Shown in pieces: positions 1-8,585 of a stretch of 64,000 nt of DNA. The notes below the pieces were generated by a model. That model did no database searches and had not been told where the DNA came from. It saw nothing but the letters and a program-made list of their open reading frames with translations. The first letter of the stretch is position 1, and every line of letters starts with the position of its first letter. Made by a program: the position numbers and the translations under genes. Source of the stretch: Paenibacillus sp. SC116 (GTDB lineage: Bacteria; Bacillota; Bacilli; Paenibacillales; Paenibacillaceae); contig NZ_JANIOF010000001.1 of the NCBI RefSeq assembly GCF_024733555.1, forward strand, positions 1,138,758-1,202,757, read 5' to 3'.

Positions 1-937
1 ATCCTTCTACACCCGCCGCTACTTCAACGAAAGCGCCAAATGCAACCAAACGTCTCACTACACCAGTCAATACATCACCAATCTTGATGGAGCCTCCAGC
101 TTGTTCCCATGGACCAGCTTGAGTAGCTTTCATACTCAAGCTAATTTTGCCATTAGCCGGATCAACCTTAAGTACTTTAACTCGTACTTGCTGACCTTCT
201 TGAACAACATCAGCAGGCTTCTCAACATGTTGCCAAGCCAATTCGGACACATGCACAAGGCCGTCAACTCCACCTACATCAACGAATGCTCCGAATTGAG
301 TTAAACGCTGTACAGTACCTTCAAGCTCTTGGCCTTCTTTAAGACCTTCGATCACTTGCTTTTTATTTGCTTCGAACTCTTCATCAAGCACATCTTTCTG
401 AGAAAGGATCAGCTTGTTGTTCTCGCGATCAACTTCTTTAACTCTAACACGTAAAGTACGACCTTTATAATCACTGAAATCTTCTACAAAATGGCGTTCT
501 ACCATGGAAGCTGGGATAAAGGCACGCACGCCAACATCAGCTACAATGCCACCTTTAACAACATCAGCAACCGTTACTTCGAATACTTCTTTGTTATCGA
601 AGCGCGCTTGCAACGTTTCCCATGCAGATTCGCTATCGATAATACGTTTCGACAAAATCAAGCTTTCTTTGCCATCATTAATGCTGACAACTTTAGCTTC
701 AACTTCTTGACCAATTGTTACAGCATCAGAAGCTTTCTCTACTGATACTGAAGATAATTCACGAACCGGAATAATACCGTCGTATTTATATCCAATACTT
801 ACATATGCTTGATTGTCATCAATCTTGACAATCGTGCCTTTGACGGTATCTCCTTTTTTCAAAGTCACGATGCTGTCCACCGTTTGTTCAGTAGCATTTT
901 CAGTTACGGTTTCAACTTGTTTCGTTTCTTCAGACAT
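1..937 (-). CDS. rpsA: 30S ribosomal protein S1-like RNA-binding protein, 3' end cut by window
   Basis: Encodes the N-terminal ~312 residues of an S1-type protein; the rest lies outside the window. Seen: at least three S1 OB-fold repeats and the start of a fourth, including GAFVDVGG followed by DGLVHVSEL near residues 210-230, and a second GAFVEV stretch near the cut. The ATG at 935-937 is preceded by a strong AGGAGG. In B. subtilis the orthologue YpfD is about 380 residues, shorter than the six-domain E. coli S1. It sits downstream of cmk and plsC as in many Firmicutes. Family knowledge: binds mRNA and may assist translation; the exact ribosomal role in Firmicutes is less clear than in Proteobacteria. 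Confidence 0.93.
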   Translation of the reverse strand, partial: MSEETKQVETVTENATEQTVDSIVTLKKGDTVKGTIVKIDDNQAYVSIGYKYDGIIPVRELSSVSVEKASDAVTIGQEVEAKVVSINDGKESLILSKRIIDSESAWETLQARFDNKEVFEVTVADVVKGGIVADVGVRAFIPASMVERHFVEDFSDYKGRTLRVRVKEVDRENNKLILSQKDVLDEEFEANKKQVIEGLKEGQELEGTVQRLTQFGAFVDVGGVDGLVHVSELAWQHVEKPADVVQEGQQVRVKVLKVDPANGKISLSMKATQAGPWEQAGGSIKIGDVLTGVVRRLVAFGAFVEVAAGVEG

Positions 938-1082
938 GTCCATACCTCCTCGATTAGAACCCCATTTATAGAAAGCCGCTTGATATAGCAGCGTCCATAA
1001 CGAATTGGCTTACATATAAGCTCGAAAATAATACCAATAGTATTGAACGTTGATCTACAATTCATGCATAATTTTAATGCTA

Positions 1083-1664
1083 TTACGACTTGGAATCAAC
1101 CAACGCATAAATGTGCTGCATAATTCGATCCGTCGCTTGCTCTAGCATATCGCTATCTTTAGCATCAAGCAAATCTTGCATATCAATCGGCGGACCATAA
1201 GTTACGGTTACCTTACCAAAAAGCTTATAAGAGCCTGCAATAGCAACTGGAACAACCGCTGCACCACTTTTGAGCGCAATCATGGCTGCTCCCTTCTTAG
1301 CCGCAACATCCCCTGACATGTTTCGAGTTCCTTCAGGGAATATGCCCATAACTTCGCCTGAGCGCAACACTTGGAATGCAGTCTTTATCGCATCCTTGCC
1401 TACACCGCCACGTTTGACTGGAAATGCGCCAAGTGCTGAAATAATAGAGCCAAGAACAGGTACTTTAAACAGCTCCGCCTTAGCCATAAATCGAACCTTG
1501 CGCTTTAAAGCAATGCCGATAGTAGGAGGATCAAAATTGCTTATATGATTCGCACATAGTACAACGCCACCTGTCTGTGGCACATGATGCTTCCCCTTCA
1601 CTTCCAATCGGAAGAAAAAACGATAAAGAACATATAATAGATTTTTACAGAATGTATAGAACAT
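1083..1664 (-). CDS. plsC: 1-acyl-sn-glycerol-3-phosphate acyltransferase
   Basis: Membrane-associated acyltransferase converting lysophosphatidate to phosphatidate in phospholipid synthesis. Seen: the catalytic H-x4-D motif (NHISNFD, about residues 39-45) and the substrate-binding FPEGTR motif (about 109-114), with a hydrophobic N-terminus. The reading frame is open further up to 1730, but that would overlap the end of cmk by about 60 nt without a good ribosome binding site. The ATG at 1664 has GGTGAG about ten nt upstream inside the cmk stop region and gives ~193 residues, normal for the family. Probably translated as one unit with cmk. Confidence 0.88.
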   Translation of the reverse strand: MFYTFCKNLLYVLYRFFFRLEVKGKHHVPQTGGVVLCANHISNFDPPTIGIALKRKVRFMAKAELFKVPVLGSIISALGAFPVKRGGVGKDAIKTAFQVLRSGEVMGIFPEGTRNMSGDVAAKKGAAMIALKSGAAVVPVAIAGSYKLFGKVTVTYGPPIDMQDLLDAKDSDMLEQATDRIMQHIYALVDSKS

Positions 1665-1671
1665 ATGCCGA

Positions 1672-2370
1672 TCACTCACCATCCAATATGGAGTTAGCTT
1701 GCTTAACCATGCGTTGAACAATCTCATCAATGCTCATATAAGTTGTGTCCAACAACATAGCGTCGTCGGCCTGCTTTAAAGGAGAGATAGCGCGTGTAGC
1801 ATCTTGATGATCACGTTCGGCAATGTCCTTTATGAGCTGTTCCATCGTAATTTGCTCTTTCCCCTGCCATTCCACATAGCGCCGGCGGGCTCTCTCTTCC
1901 ACCGTAGCAGTCAAGAACCACTTCTGTTCTGCATGCGGCAGTACATGCGTACCAATGTCTCTGCCATCCATAACCGTTCCTTTACGTTCCGCGAGTTGAC
2001 GCTGCATATGAACGAGTGTCTCTCGAATTAATGCAATTTGAGCAAATTTAGAGGCTTGAAGGCTTACTTCAGGTGTACGAATTAATTCCGTAACATCTTC
2101 GCCGTTTAACAATATAGATTGACGATCTTCACCAGGTAATAATTCCACCTGCAACTGGTTCATTTCCTCAGTAGCTCGCTCAGGTTCGTCTGGAGAGATA
2201 CCTCTCCGATTCATATGTAACGCGACAGCTCGATACATTGCTCCTGTATCAATATAAATATAACCAAGTTCACGAGCAACATGTTGTGCAACTGTGCTCT
2301 TGCCTGCGCCTGCTGGCCCGTCGATGGCAATATTGATTCTTGCTTGAGTGGATCGTGACGATTGCTTCAA
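1672..2370 (-). CDS. cmk: Cytidylate kinase
   Basis: Phosphorylates CMP and dCMP with ATP in cytosolic pyrimidine nucleotide metabolism. Seen: P-loop GPAGAGKS at residues 18-25, the DTGAMYRA substrate motif near 41-48, and a DGRDIGT motif in the middle; 232 residues, typical length. The start is a TTG at 2368-2370 with AAAGGGG about nine nt upstream. Order ypfA-ypfB-cmk-(plsC)-rpsA/ypfD matches B. subtilis, with plsC between cmk and rpsA here. Confidence 0.95.
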   Translation of the reverse strand: MKQSSRSTQARINIAIDGPAGAGKSTVAQHVARELGYIYIDTGAMYRAVALHMNRRGISPDEPERATEEMNQLQVELLPGEDRQSILLNGEDVTELIRTPEVSLQASKFAQIALIRETLVHMQRQLAERKGTVMDGRDIGTHVLPHAEQKWFLTATVEERARRRYVEWQGKEQITMEQLIKDIAERDHQDATRAISPLKQADDAMLLDTTYMSIDEIVQRMVKQANSILDGE

Positions 2371-2421
2371 CGAGTCTACCCCTTTCTACCTGATGACACT
2401 TCACTATGTTCATGAATTTCA

Positions 2422-2445
2422 ATAAAAAAGCAGGCATTGCCTGCA
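2422..2445 (-). terminator. Rho-independent terminator between ypfB and cmk
   Basis: Perfect inverted repeat GCAGGC/GCCTGC at 2430-2444 followed on the minus strand by six T residues. It would end the ypfA-ypfB transcript, or attenuate read-through into cmk, which starts 52 nt further on. Confidence 0.75.
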
Positions 2446-2549
2446 GACGTAAAAATTATACCACACCTTATAAAAAGGATGCAAAAGGCCCAAAGACCGA
2501 TATGAACGGTGAATTCAGCACTTGACTCGCATTACCACCAACGTAACAT

Positions 2550-2804
2550 TTATTTATACCGGACCCCTTCAAGTCTCTCTACTAAGCTAAGCCAGTTCCG
2601 AACAAGAGGGATATGCATACTAACTTGAATAATAACCCCGAACAAACTAACGATTAAGAGTAATTTTATTAATCTTGAGCTCAAATTATCTATTCGACAA
2701 ATCCATTGGCGACGAGCATTAGCCATTTCGTCTTCTTCACGTTCTTCACGTTCCTCATGTTCCTCTGATTCGAAAGGCAATAGCTCTTGCTCACTGTTCT
2801 TCAT
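2550..2804 (-). CDS. ypfB: Small single-pass membrane protein, YpfB-like (DUF5359 type)
   Basis: 84 residues. Seen: a very acidic N-terminal third with E/R-rich repeats (residues 10-26), then one hydrophobic segment around residues 44-65 and a short tail ending in an EGV-containing motif. The assignment to YpfB rests on position between cmk and the PilZ gene and on this single-span architecture; I recognise little primary-sequence signature. The acidic head is encoded by imperfect nine-nucleotide repeats, so its length may vary between strains. No function can be stated. Confidence 0.6.
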   Translation of the reverse strand: MKNSEQELLPFESEEHEEREEREEDEMANARRQWICRIDNLSSRLIKLLLIVSLFGVIIQVSMHIPLVRNWLSLVERLEGVRYK

Positions 2805-2910
2805 CTTGACACACCCTAACCATGGAATAAGTAGGATTAGTGTGCGGAAATACTATCAAACTTATGTATACTCATCTTATGTATGTACAGTTTCGGCAAA
2901 TTACTTATGT

Positions 2911-3564
2911 TTACACACGACGTTGAACGAGCTGTCTTTCAAAACAAAAACGTATTACTTTCTGCTGATCAGAAGCACTTATCTGATGGAATTTAATCAT
3001 AATTAACCTCTTCCCAACAGATTCATCCTCCTGCACAATACGTATCACTTCAGCTACAAAAGGAATATGTTCATATTCACCATTTCGGAAAGGAGCAACC
3101 ATCCAGCAGTGTATTTGCTCTTCCACTTGTAACGTTTCAGTTTGTGTTGGTACAGTAAACGATATTCCTCCACCACTTATATCTTCGGTAATAGCCAGCA
3201 GCTTTTGTCCACTACTCGTACGAACGGCAATCTCCAATGCAGCATTTACTCTTAAAAAGGAGCGCTGATGGGACGAACGAATATCTTCGGCAGCCGGCTT
3301 TCTGATGCCAAACATTCTGACACCAGCTTCCTTTCGTGCAACGATATTAGACATAAATTGAAACACGGCACCTTCATGTTTACTAAAGCGAATTTGTAGC
3401 ACTTCCGTATTCACAAATATCCCGTACTTGCCTGTATCGTGATTTAGCGGAATTTCGATCCATATGTGCGAATCATCCAAATCCAGCACACGCGCCTTAT
3501 AATCCCCTGGATGATTAGCAGAATCGGTTTGAATGATTAAAGTATCATTAATAGTCGGAAACAT
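2911..3564 (-). CDS. ypfA: PilZ-domain c-di-GMP receptor, flagellar brake family (YpfA/MotI)
   Basis: Predicted cytosolic c-di-GMP sensor. Seen: an N-terminal YcgR-like beta domain followed by a PilZ domain with the ligand-binding R-x3-R (residues 101-105) and D-x-S-x2-G (128-133) motifs intact, so c-di-GMP binding is likely. The ATG at 3562-3564 follows GGAGGGGAG at good spacing and gives 217 residues, the length of B. subtilis YpfA (MotI/DgrA), which acts as a clutch disengaging MotA from the flagellar rotor. An upstream frame extension to 3600 lacks a binding site. Lies upstream of ypfB in the same direction. Confidence 0.9.
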   Translation of the reverse strand: MFPTINDTLIIQTDSANHPGDYKARVLDLDDSHIWIEIPLNHDTGKYGIFVNTEVLQIRFSKHEGAVFQFMSNIVARKEAGVRMFGIRKPAAEDIRSSHQRSFLRVNAALEIAVRTSSGQKLLAITEDISGGGISFTVPTQTETLQVEEQIHCWMVAPFRNGEYEHIPFVAEVIRIVQEDESVGKRLIMIKFHQISASDQQKVIRFCFERQLVQRRV

Positions 3565-3650
3565 AATTGGACTCCCCTCCGTCCTAATTATACCATTCAA
3601 GAAACTTTAGCTCCATAAATATATAGTATAAAAGTCACAGATATGCACAA

Positions 3651-3683
3651 AAAATCGCCCTATCCTATAGATAAGGCGATTTT
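3651..3683 (-). terminator. Terminator downstream of ypeB
   Basis: Inverted repeat AAAATCGCC.../GGCGATTTT with a short loop, followed on the minus strand by a T run. It lies 33 nt past the ypeB stop and separates ypeB from ypfA. Confidence 0.75.
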
Positions 3684-3715
3684 CCTCTGGCTCATATTCG
3701 TCATCATCGCGTATA

Positions 3716-5050
3716 TTACTTCAATGTTTCAATAGATTCTTCCTCACCTGTGTCTGCATTGATATAGACTCGGTATTTTTGACTTCCTTGTTTGCCAACA
3801 AACTCATAGCATAGTACAGGCTTTGACAATTCATTTTTTATTACAGCCAAATTGCTGTCCTCGATGTTTATGTCCTTGTTCAATCGTTTTAGAGCTTCTG
3901 CTTCTGTTAGCTTAGGCTTCAAGGAGACAGCTTTCACTTCCTCTGCTCCATATAGGTAATCTGTTGCCTGAATTCCTGTAATGTCACCATTATCCAATGC
4001 CACTCTTACTTGAATTTTCTGAGGGTATAAATAAACATCTTGCCTTTCAGGTACGAACGTGAAGCTAGCGATGTTTTGGTGATCATGATATCGAACTGCT
4101 TCAAAATCATCATATCCGTGCTTCTCCAAATACTTTTCAGCTTTTGATTCAGCAGTCTCAATTGACACACGAGAACCTTTCACAGTTCTTGTATCCATAT
4201 ATGACATCGCTTGACCTTGCTTCGTGAAGTCAATCATAAGGCCGCCGTCTCCGTGCTTATGATCAGCGCTTACTGTATACGTTTCATGTTCTTGGCTATT
4301 GCCGTTCTTCTTCACTTGAACATTTGTAACGGAATGCGGCTTCATTAATTCTAGTGCTTTCTTCTTCATTTCTTCTTGTGTAGCTGGCGGTCCTTGCAGC
4401 AATCGAACAGAACGCTTCGTATATATACTGGAAACGGACGGACCCCAATTAATTTCAGGATATTCAGTTACTTTTTTATCAACTGTCTTAAAACCATCAA
4501 TAATCGTATTATCCGCCTGTTCATTTTCGGTCGCCATCGCCACTTCTACATCCATCCAGCGAAGGTTATTGCTGAGTACTTTTGTTCGAACCTGTTCAAG
4601 ATCTTTTGATATCGCTGCCGAGTTCGCATAGAGTGTCTTTAACGTTTTAACTTCATCATCCGTTAGCGGTTCCTTTGTCATATCACGAACAGCCGTACGG
4701 TACGAAAAATTAGATATGCGAGATAAGAAATCTTCCGTTTCGCTAAAAGGAAGCAGGGTCAAGGGCAATTGATTAATCTCATTTTGCGCTTCACTAGTTA
4801 AGCGCCACACGTTGACTAGTCCTTTGCGCTGCATCCCTTGCGAGGATGAATGAACGGCCAAAGTTTGACCAATTTGGTCATGAAGTTTATCTACATGGAA
4901 CGTCAGATCATGGAATGCTCGCTGATACTGATTTTCAGCTTTAAGCAAGATTGCATTTTTTTCTTGATTCTCTTGATACCCCCACACCACTGCACCAACA
5001 AGCAAAAGCGTGACGATCGGAAACATCACGGCACTAAATCGTTTATACAT
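3716..5050 (-). CDS. ypeB: Germination protein YpeB
   Basis: Inner spore membrane or cortex-associated protein; in Bacillus YpeB and the cortex-lytic transglycosylase SleB depend on each other for accumulation in spores. Seen: an N-terminal membrane anchor (residues 5-24), a long helical middle and C-terminal PepSY-like repeats; 444 residues, normal for YpeB. ATG at 5050 is preceded by AAAGGAG; an in-frame GTG 21 nt upstream has no site. Notably sleB, which directly precedes ypeB in B. subtilis, is absent here: only a 49-codon gene lies between ypeB and prsW. Confidence 0.9.
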   Translation of the reverse strand: MYKRFSAVMFPIVTLLLVGAVVWGYQENQEKNAILLKAENQYQRAFHDLTFHVDKLHDQIGQTLAVHSSSQGMQRKGLVNVWRLTSEAQNEINQLPLTLLPFSETEDFLSRISNFSYRTAVRDMTKEPLTDDEVKTLKTLYANSAAISKDLEQVRTKVLSNNLRWMDVEVAMATENEQADNTIIDGFKTVDKKVTEYPEINWGPSVSSIYTKRSVRLLQGPPATQEEMKKKALELMKPHSVTNVQVKKNGNSQEHETYTVSADHKHGDGGLMIDFTKQGQAMSYMDTRTVKGSRVSIETAESKAEKYLEKHGYDDFEAVRYHDHQNIASFTFVPERQDVYLYPQKIQVRVALDNGDITGIQATDYLYGAEEVKAVSLKPKLTEAEALKRLNKDINIEDSNLAVIKNELSKPVLCYEFVGKQGSQKYRVYINADTGEEESIETLK

Positions 5051-5148
5051 CGTACAAACGTCTCCTTTCACAGCTCCAAGTTAATCGTGTTAGTATTGTG
5101 CTGGAAATGGATTCAGATTATACATGCCATGGCATCCATCGTCACGCT

Positions 5149-5298
5149 CTATTCAGCTTGTTCTTCTACAGCAAAGTGCTCGCGATTATCGCATAGGCAC
5201 TGCTTAAAACCTGTTTCAATTTTGCCCTTCTCACGTTTGCCTCGTAGGATAAATTTTTCCCCACATAAATTGCATCTTATCGTTACTTTAACTCGCAC
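5149..5298 (-). CDS. 49-residue putative zinc-binding protein
   Basis: Short gene between prsW and ypeB. Seen: a CNLC motif near residue 10 and a CLC motif near residue 34 around a basic stretch, suggesting a small zinc ribbon. A GTG start at 5296-5298 sits seven nt after GGAGGGAG, so I prefer it to a longer frame that would overlap the end of prsW. I do not recognise a named family. It occupies the position of sleB in B. subtilis, which is probably coincidence of gene loss rather than related function. Confidence 0.55.
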   Translation of the reverse strand: MRVKVTIRCNLCGEKFILRGKREKGKIETGFKQCLCDNREHFAVEEQAE

Positions 5299-5351
5299 AG
5301 TAACACTCCCTCCACGGAATAAACAGTACGAGTTCATTGTTACCATTTTTT

Positions 5352-6125
5352 TCAAGGTCTAAACTGACTTGGATCCTCTTCATGCTTTACCATCCGGAGT
5401 GGTGAATGAGCATTCGCCTTTCTCACCTTACCCATACCGAAGTACCAGAGGAATACCATAAGTGGAACAACAAACCACAACCAATATTTTGTCATCGTCA
5501 TCAAAATGATGTCATATATGCCATGCCAGAACCATGGAACGAGAAAAGAAAAAGCAAGCAACTTCTTCTTGTCCTTCAGCATTGTAAATTTGCTTTTTCC
5601 CATATAATAGCCCATCAGTACCCCAAAAAGCGCGTGACCAGATACAGGTAACAAGGCACGCATAAGTAAAAAAGCAAACGAAGCTTGATTCAGCCATGCA
5701 TATAAGATGTTCTCGATTGTAGCAAATCCTAATGAAATGGCTACCGCATATAAAATGCCATCATAATGTTCGTCAAATTCTACATGGTTGTAGATCATAT
5801 GGTACAGGACAAACCACTTTACTCCCTCCTCCACGAAGGCAGAAATGACGAATGAAAATACAAATGGCTGTTTCCCCCATGACAATACTAACCCATGCTG
5901 AATAATCATAATCGGCAGAACGATAAGAAATCCGATCAAGAACAAGCGAACAACCACATGTATAGGTTCAGCATGATATCGATCCTTCAAATAAAAATAA
6001 ACCAAAAGTGCAATTCCAGGCGCTACAGCTGCGGTAATAATTGAAAATAAAGGGGTGGATATTTCATTTGACTGTATCGTGTTCATTGATAAAGACATCT
6101 GGTGAAGCGTATCTAACACAGCCAT
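5352..6125 (-). CDS. prsW: Intramembrane metalloprotease PrsW
   Basis: Polytopic protease of the CPBP-related family. In B. subtilis PrsW cleaves anti-sigma-W factor RsiW at site 1 after envelope stress. Seen: many hydrophobic spans, an EE-x2-K motif (E99, E100, K103) on a transmembrane helix, and later histidines in SGHALFG and FWHG contexts that match the family's metal-site pattern. 257 residues, slightly longer than B. subtilis PrsW through its N-terminus. ATG at 6125 has AGGAGG just upstream. No RsiW/SigW genes lie in this window. Confidence 0.9.
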   Translation of the reverse strand: MAVLDTLHQMSLSMNTIQSNEISTPLFSIITAAVAPGIALLVYFYLKDRYHAEPIHVVVRLFLIGFLIVLPIMIIQHGLVLSWGKQPFVFSFVISAFVEEGVKWFVLYHMIYNHVEFDEHYDGILYAVAISLGFATIENILYAWLNQASFAFLLMRALLPVSGHALFGVLMGYYMGKSKFTMLKDKKKLLAFSFLVPWFWHGIYDIILMTMTKYWLWFVVPLMVFLWYFGMGKVRKANAHSPLRMVKHEEDPSQFRP

Positions 6126-6241
6126 CTCTAACCTCCTACGGAATCACATGCTGCAACCCAACAGTGTCCATATCCAACTGCTATGCATATACTAGCAACA
6201 TATTGTATTTATTTTAACACGCTAAAGAGAATATAATTACT

Positions 6242-6279
6242 CAAAAAAAGAGCCTCGATCATTGACCGAGGACTCTTGC
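6242..6279 (-). terminator. Terminator of mecA
   Basis: Stem CAAGAG..CCTCGG / CCGAGG-like arms with loop, then seven T on the minus strand, 17 nt past the mecA stop. Confidence 0.8.
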
Positions 6280-6295
6280 TAAACTAGACATACAC

Positions 6296-6910
6296 TTATG
6301 TCCCGCGCGGTTTGAAGTATTCGCACGTCAAGGTAATTGCATGCTCAGGCATAATGCATGCCCCATACTCTTCCAACACTGCAGTGGTTACTGAGGTTGC
6401 CTCACCGAACTCCGCTAGCAGAGCAACAAGCGCTTGCAAACGGCTCTGTTCTATGGAAGCGCCGTCCAAATGATACATATACTGACCATTATATAGGTAT
6501 AGTGCCCCCGACACGTCGAATCGACCATTGACTTCGTGAGCAGCATCAATAAAATGTTCAAAGTCACGGAAAGCAAACAACACCGTATCGCTCTCCTCTA
6601 ACGTAACTTCCATTTCATATACGCCTTCCATATCTTCATCGTCATGACTTGAAATATTCAAATTATCTAGACGAGTTCGAGTTACAATAACAACCATTCC
6701 TTGTGCTGGCATTGCAAATACTTCAACTGCTAGCGGTCCCGTTGCGTCAAATCCGAGCTCGGTATAGGCCTGATCCATCATCTCGGCAAACAGATCCTGT
6801 AGCTTTGTCATCTCACGCCACAGATCATCCCGCTGGATCCCGCGCTCTGATAAATCATCAAACGTAAGGAAAATACGAATCTTATCTTGACTTAAACGTT
6901 CGATTTTCAT
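6296..6910 (-). CDS. mecA: Adaptor protein MecA/YpbH for ClpC
   Basis: Adaptor that binds substrates and delivers them to the ClpC-ClpP protease. Seen: the family's N-terminal opening MKIERLSQDKIRIF and a C-terminal domain with the FRDFEHFIDAA region used for ClpC binding; 204 residues. Acidic linker around residues 85-100. Gene order next to ypbG and the CPBP gene equals that of B. subtilis ypbH, a MecA paralogue; only one such gene is in this window, so whether it is the sole MecA or the YpbH paralogue cannot be decided here. Single-gene unit with its own terminator. Confidence 0.92.
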   Translation of the reverse strand: MKIERLSQDKIRIFLTFDDLSERGIQRDDLWREMTKLQDLFAEMMDQAYTELGFDATGPLAVEVFAMPAQGMVVIVTRTRLDNLNISSHDDEDMEGVYEMEVTLEESDTVLFAFRDFEHFIDAAHEVNGRFDVSGALYLYNGQYMYHLDGASIEQSRLQALVALLAEFGEATSVTTAVLEEYGACIMPEHAITLTCEYFKPRGT

Positions 6911-7061
6911 GACAGGACCCTCCTTTACAACATCGGTTATAACAGATTATGAAGCAACATATAATATGTGCTGAAAATAGTTCTATGTAATTCATGTTAT
7001 CATGGTTTCCAACGTTTTGCACGTACTAAAATGATCTTCCATGATCAATATCATACGAGAT

Positions 7062-7100
7062 AAAAATTAAAGAGCCACTTCTGATCTTCTCAGAAGTGGC
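7062..7100 (-). terminator. Terminator of the 7.2-9.5 kb unit
   Basis: Perfect 11-bp stem GCCACTTCTGA/TCAGAAGTGGC, loop of five, followed on the minus strand by TCTTTAATTTTT. Ends transcripts coming from the YtxH-like gene. Confidence 0.75.
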
Positions 7101-7198
7101 ATCTTATTAGCCTATAGTGCCATTGTTAAGTTGTTCACTCATGAACTGTGCTTCTGCCGCATCCGTTTCGTACGATCTGCACGTTTCTTCTTACGCTT

Positions 7199-7648
7199 TC
7201 AATGAGACGATTGATGATGTGCAGAAGTTTTGTGGCTCGACTTTGCAGCTTCAGCTACTACAGCAGGCACATGGGTTTCACTTGCACTTATAGCGTGTGA
7301 AGCTCCACTCTCGCGTAAAATTGCGTCTACTTGTCGCCTTACTTCTGGGTCCCGATCAATCAATTCCTTAATCTGATCAAGACGCGGAGTATGATGCTCT
7401 TTCGATACAGCATTCGTCAAGACCTGGCTTGTTTTCGCCAGAGTGCTTCCGACAGTGCTTGAGCCTTGTGCTAATGATTCAAGCGCAGTTTCCACAACTT
7501 GATTTTTCGCCTTGCCTACTACATCATTTACTACATCCCCTGCCGTTTGCAACTTAGACTGCAATTGCTCAAACGAGCGACGATCTGCCAAATAAATACC
7601 AGCTAACGCCCCAATGCTCAACCCTGTAAGAAACGTCGTTACCCTCAC
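7199..7648 (-). CDS. YtxH-like membrane-anchored protein
   Basis: 149 residues. Seen: a hydrophobic Gly/Ala-rich N-terminal segment (about residues 5-22) typical of YtxH/gas-vesicle-like small proteins, an amphipathic helical middle and a His/Ser-rich tail. GTG start at 7646-7648 behind AAGGAGGG. Function unknown. After the TGA at 7199-7201 the same frame stays open for 19 more codons and is strongly basic (KRKKKR start) up to a second TGA, so the stop may be recent; see findings. Confidence 0.7.
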   Translation of the reverse strand: MRVTTFLTGLSIGALAGIYLADRRSFEQLQSKLQTAGDVVNDVVGKAKNQVVETALESLAQGSSTVGSTLAKTSQVLTNAVSKEHHTPRLDQIKELIDRDPEVRRQVDAILRESGASHAISASETHVPAVVAEAAKSSHKTSAHHQSSH

Positions 7649-7730
7649 TACTGTTCCCTCCTTACTAAGATAGGATCAGTTATTAGTGTGGGTTGAATTC
7701 CGTCTCCACATGCGCTTCAAATAAAGGAAG

Positions 7731-8582
7731 CTATGGGTATCGCCGTAATGTAATAAAATGACCCTGAGGCTTAGCATTCCAACGCATCGGGACATGCGAT
7801 GTCCCAAATCCATTGCTAATAAACAACTGAAAAGCGTGATTCGGAACATGTTTGGAAATAATTCCATACCAACCAGACAAATATCGACGGTAAAATTGAT
7901 TTAATCTTAATGGTCCATATATCGGCAGTCTAATTTGCCCACCATGAGTGTGCCCTGTCAGTACCAACTGCACATAAGACGGCAACTTTTCACGAATAAC
8001 TACCGGATCATGAGCTAATACGATTGTACAGCTTGGTTCTGAGTCGGATCGTGCAAATGCTAATCTCACATTAGCATATCCACTGCTGCTGTCACCGATC
8101 CCACATAGCCAAATCGCTTCTCCATCCTTTTCACAGCGCATTGCTGTATTATCTAATATTTTGACTCCGGCTTTTATAAGTTCTGCATCCAATTGAGCAG
8201 TATTGCATTTGTGATCATGATTACCATGAACCATCACAATAGGCGCAATTTTACTTAATTGTTCAACACTTTTCATAGCCTGTTCAATAGTTACACCTTG
8301 TTCGATAATGTCACCGCCCAACAATACAAGTTCTGCACTTGGATGACGTGCAAGGAGACTTACGTGCTCAGCGGTGAACGATCTCCTGTGCAAATCAGTA
8401 ATGAAGAACAACCTTGTACCATCCCACACATGCGGTAAATCATCAATAAAAACATCTTCTTCCGTAACGGTAAAACTGCTTGCTTCCTTTTTCATACTAA
8501 TCATCAGCAATATCAATATTAGACCCGCACCCATGATTGCTGCGCATACAACCAGTAAAATCTCAGCAGCCAGGCCTGTCAT
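7731..8582 (-). CDS. ypbG: Membrane-anchored metallophosphoesterase, YpbG-like
   Basis: Calcineurin-type phosphoesterase with an N-terminal membrane segment (residues 5-29). Seen in order: DLH (63-65), GGD (89-91), GNHDH (120-124), a histidine in LAHDP (191) and GHTHGG (210-215), the full metal ligand set, so it should be active. Substrate unknown; relatives include UDP-diacylglucosamine hydrolases and phosphodiesterases. ATG at 8582 follows GGAGGG and sits three nt after the stop of the upstream gene. Gene order equals ypbG of B. subtilis. Confidence 0.88.
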   Translation of the reverse strand: MTGLAAEILLVVCAAIMGAGLILILLMISMKKEASSFTVTEEDVFIDDLPHVWDGTRLFFITDLHRRSFTAEHVSLLARHPSAELVLLGGDIIEQGVTIEQAMKSVEQLSKIAPIVMVHGNHDHKCNTAQLDAELIKAGVKILDNTAMRCEKDGEAIWLCGIGDSSSGYANVRLAFARSDSEPSCTIVLAHDPVVIREKLPSYVQLVLTGHTHGGQIRLPIYGPLRLNQFYRRYLSGWYGIISKHVPNHAFQLFISNGFGTSHVPMRWNAKPQGHFITLRRYP

Positions 8583-8585
8583 CCG

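Noticed and set aside
2715..2770. Acidic nine-nt repeats in ypfB as a mobile or satellite element
   Set aside because: They encode the E/R-rich head of a gene and are imperfect; ordinary low complexity.
4850..5362. 170-codon plus-strand frame across ypeB and the small zinc-finger gene
   Set aside because: Overlaps two minus-strand genes and lacks a binding site.
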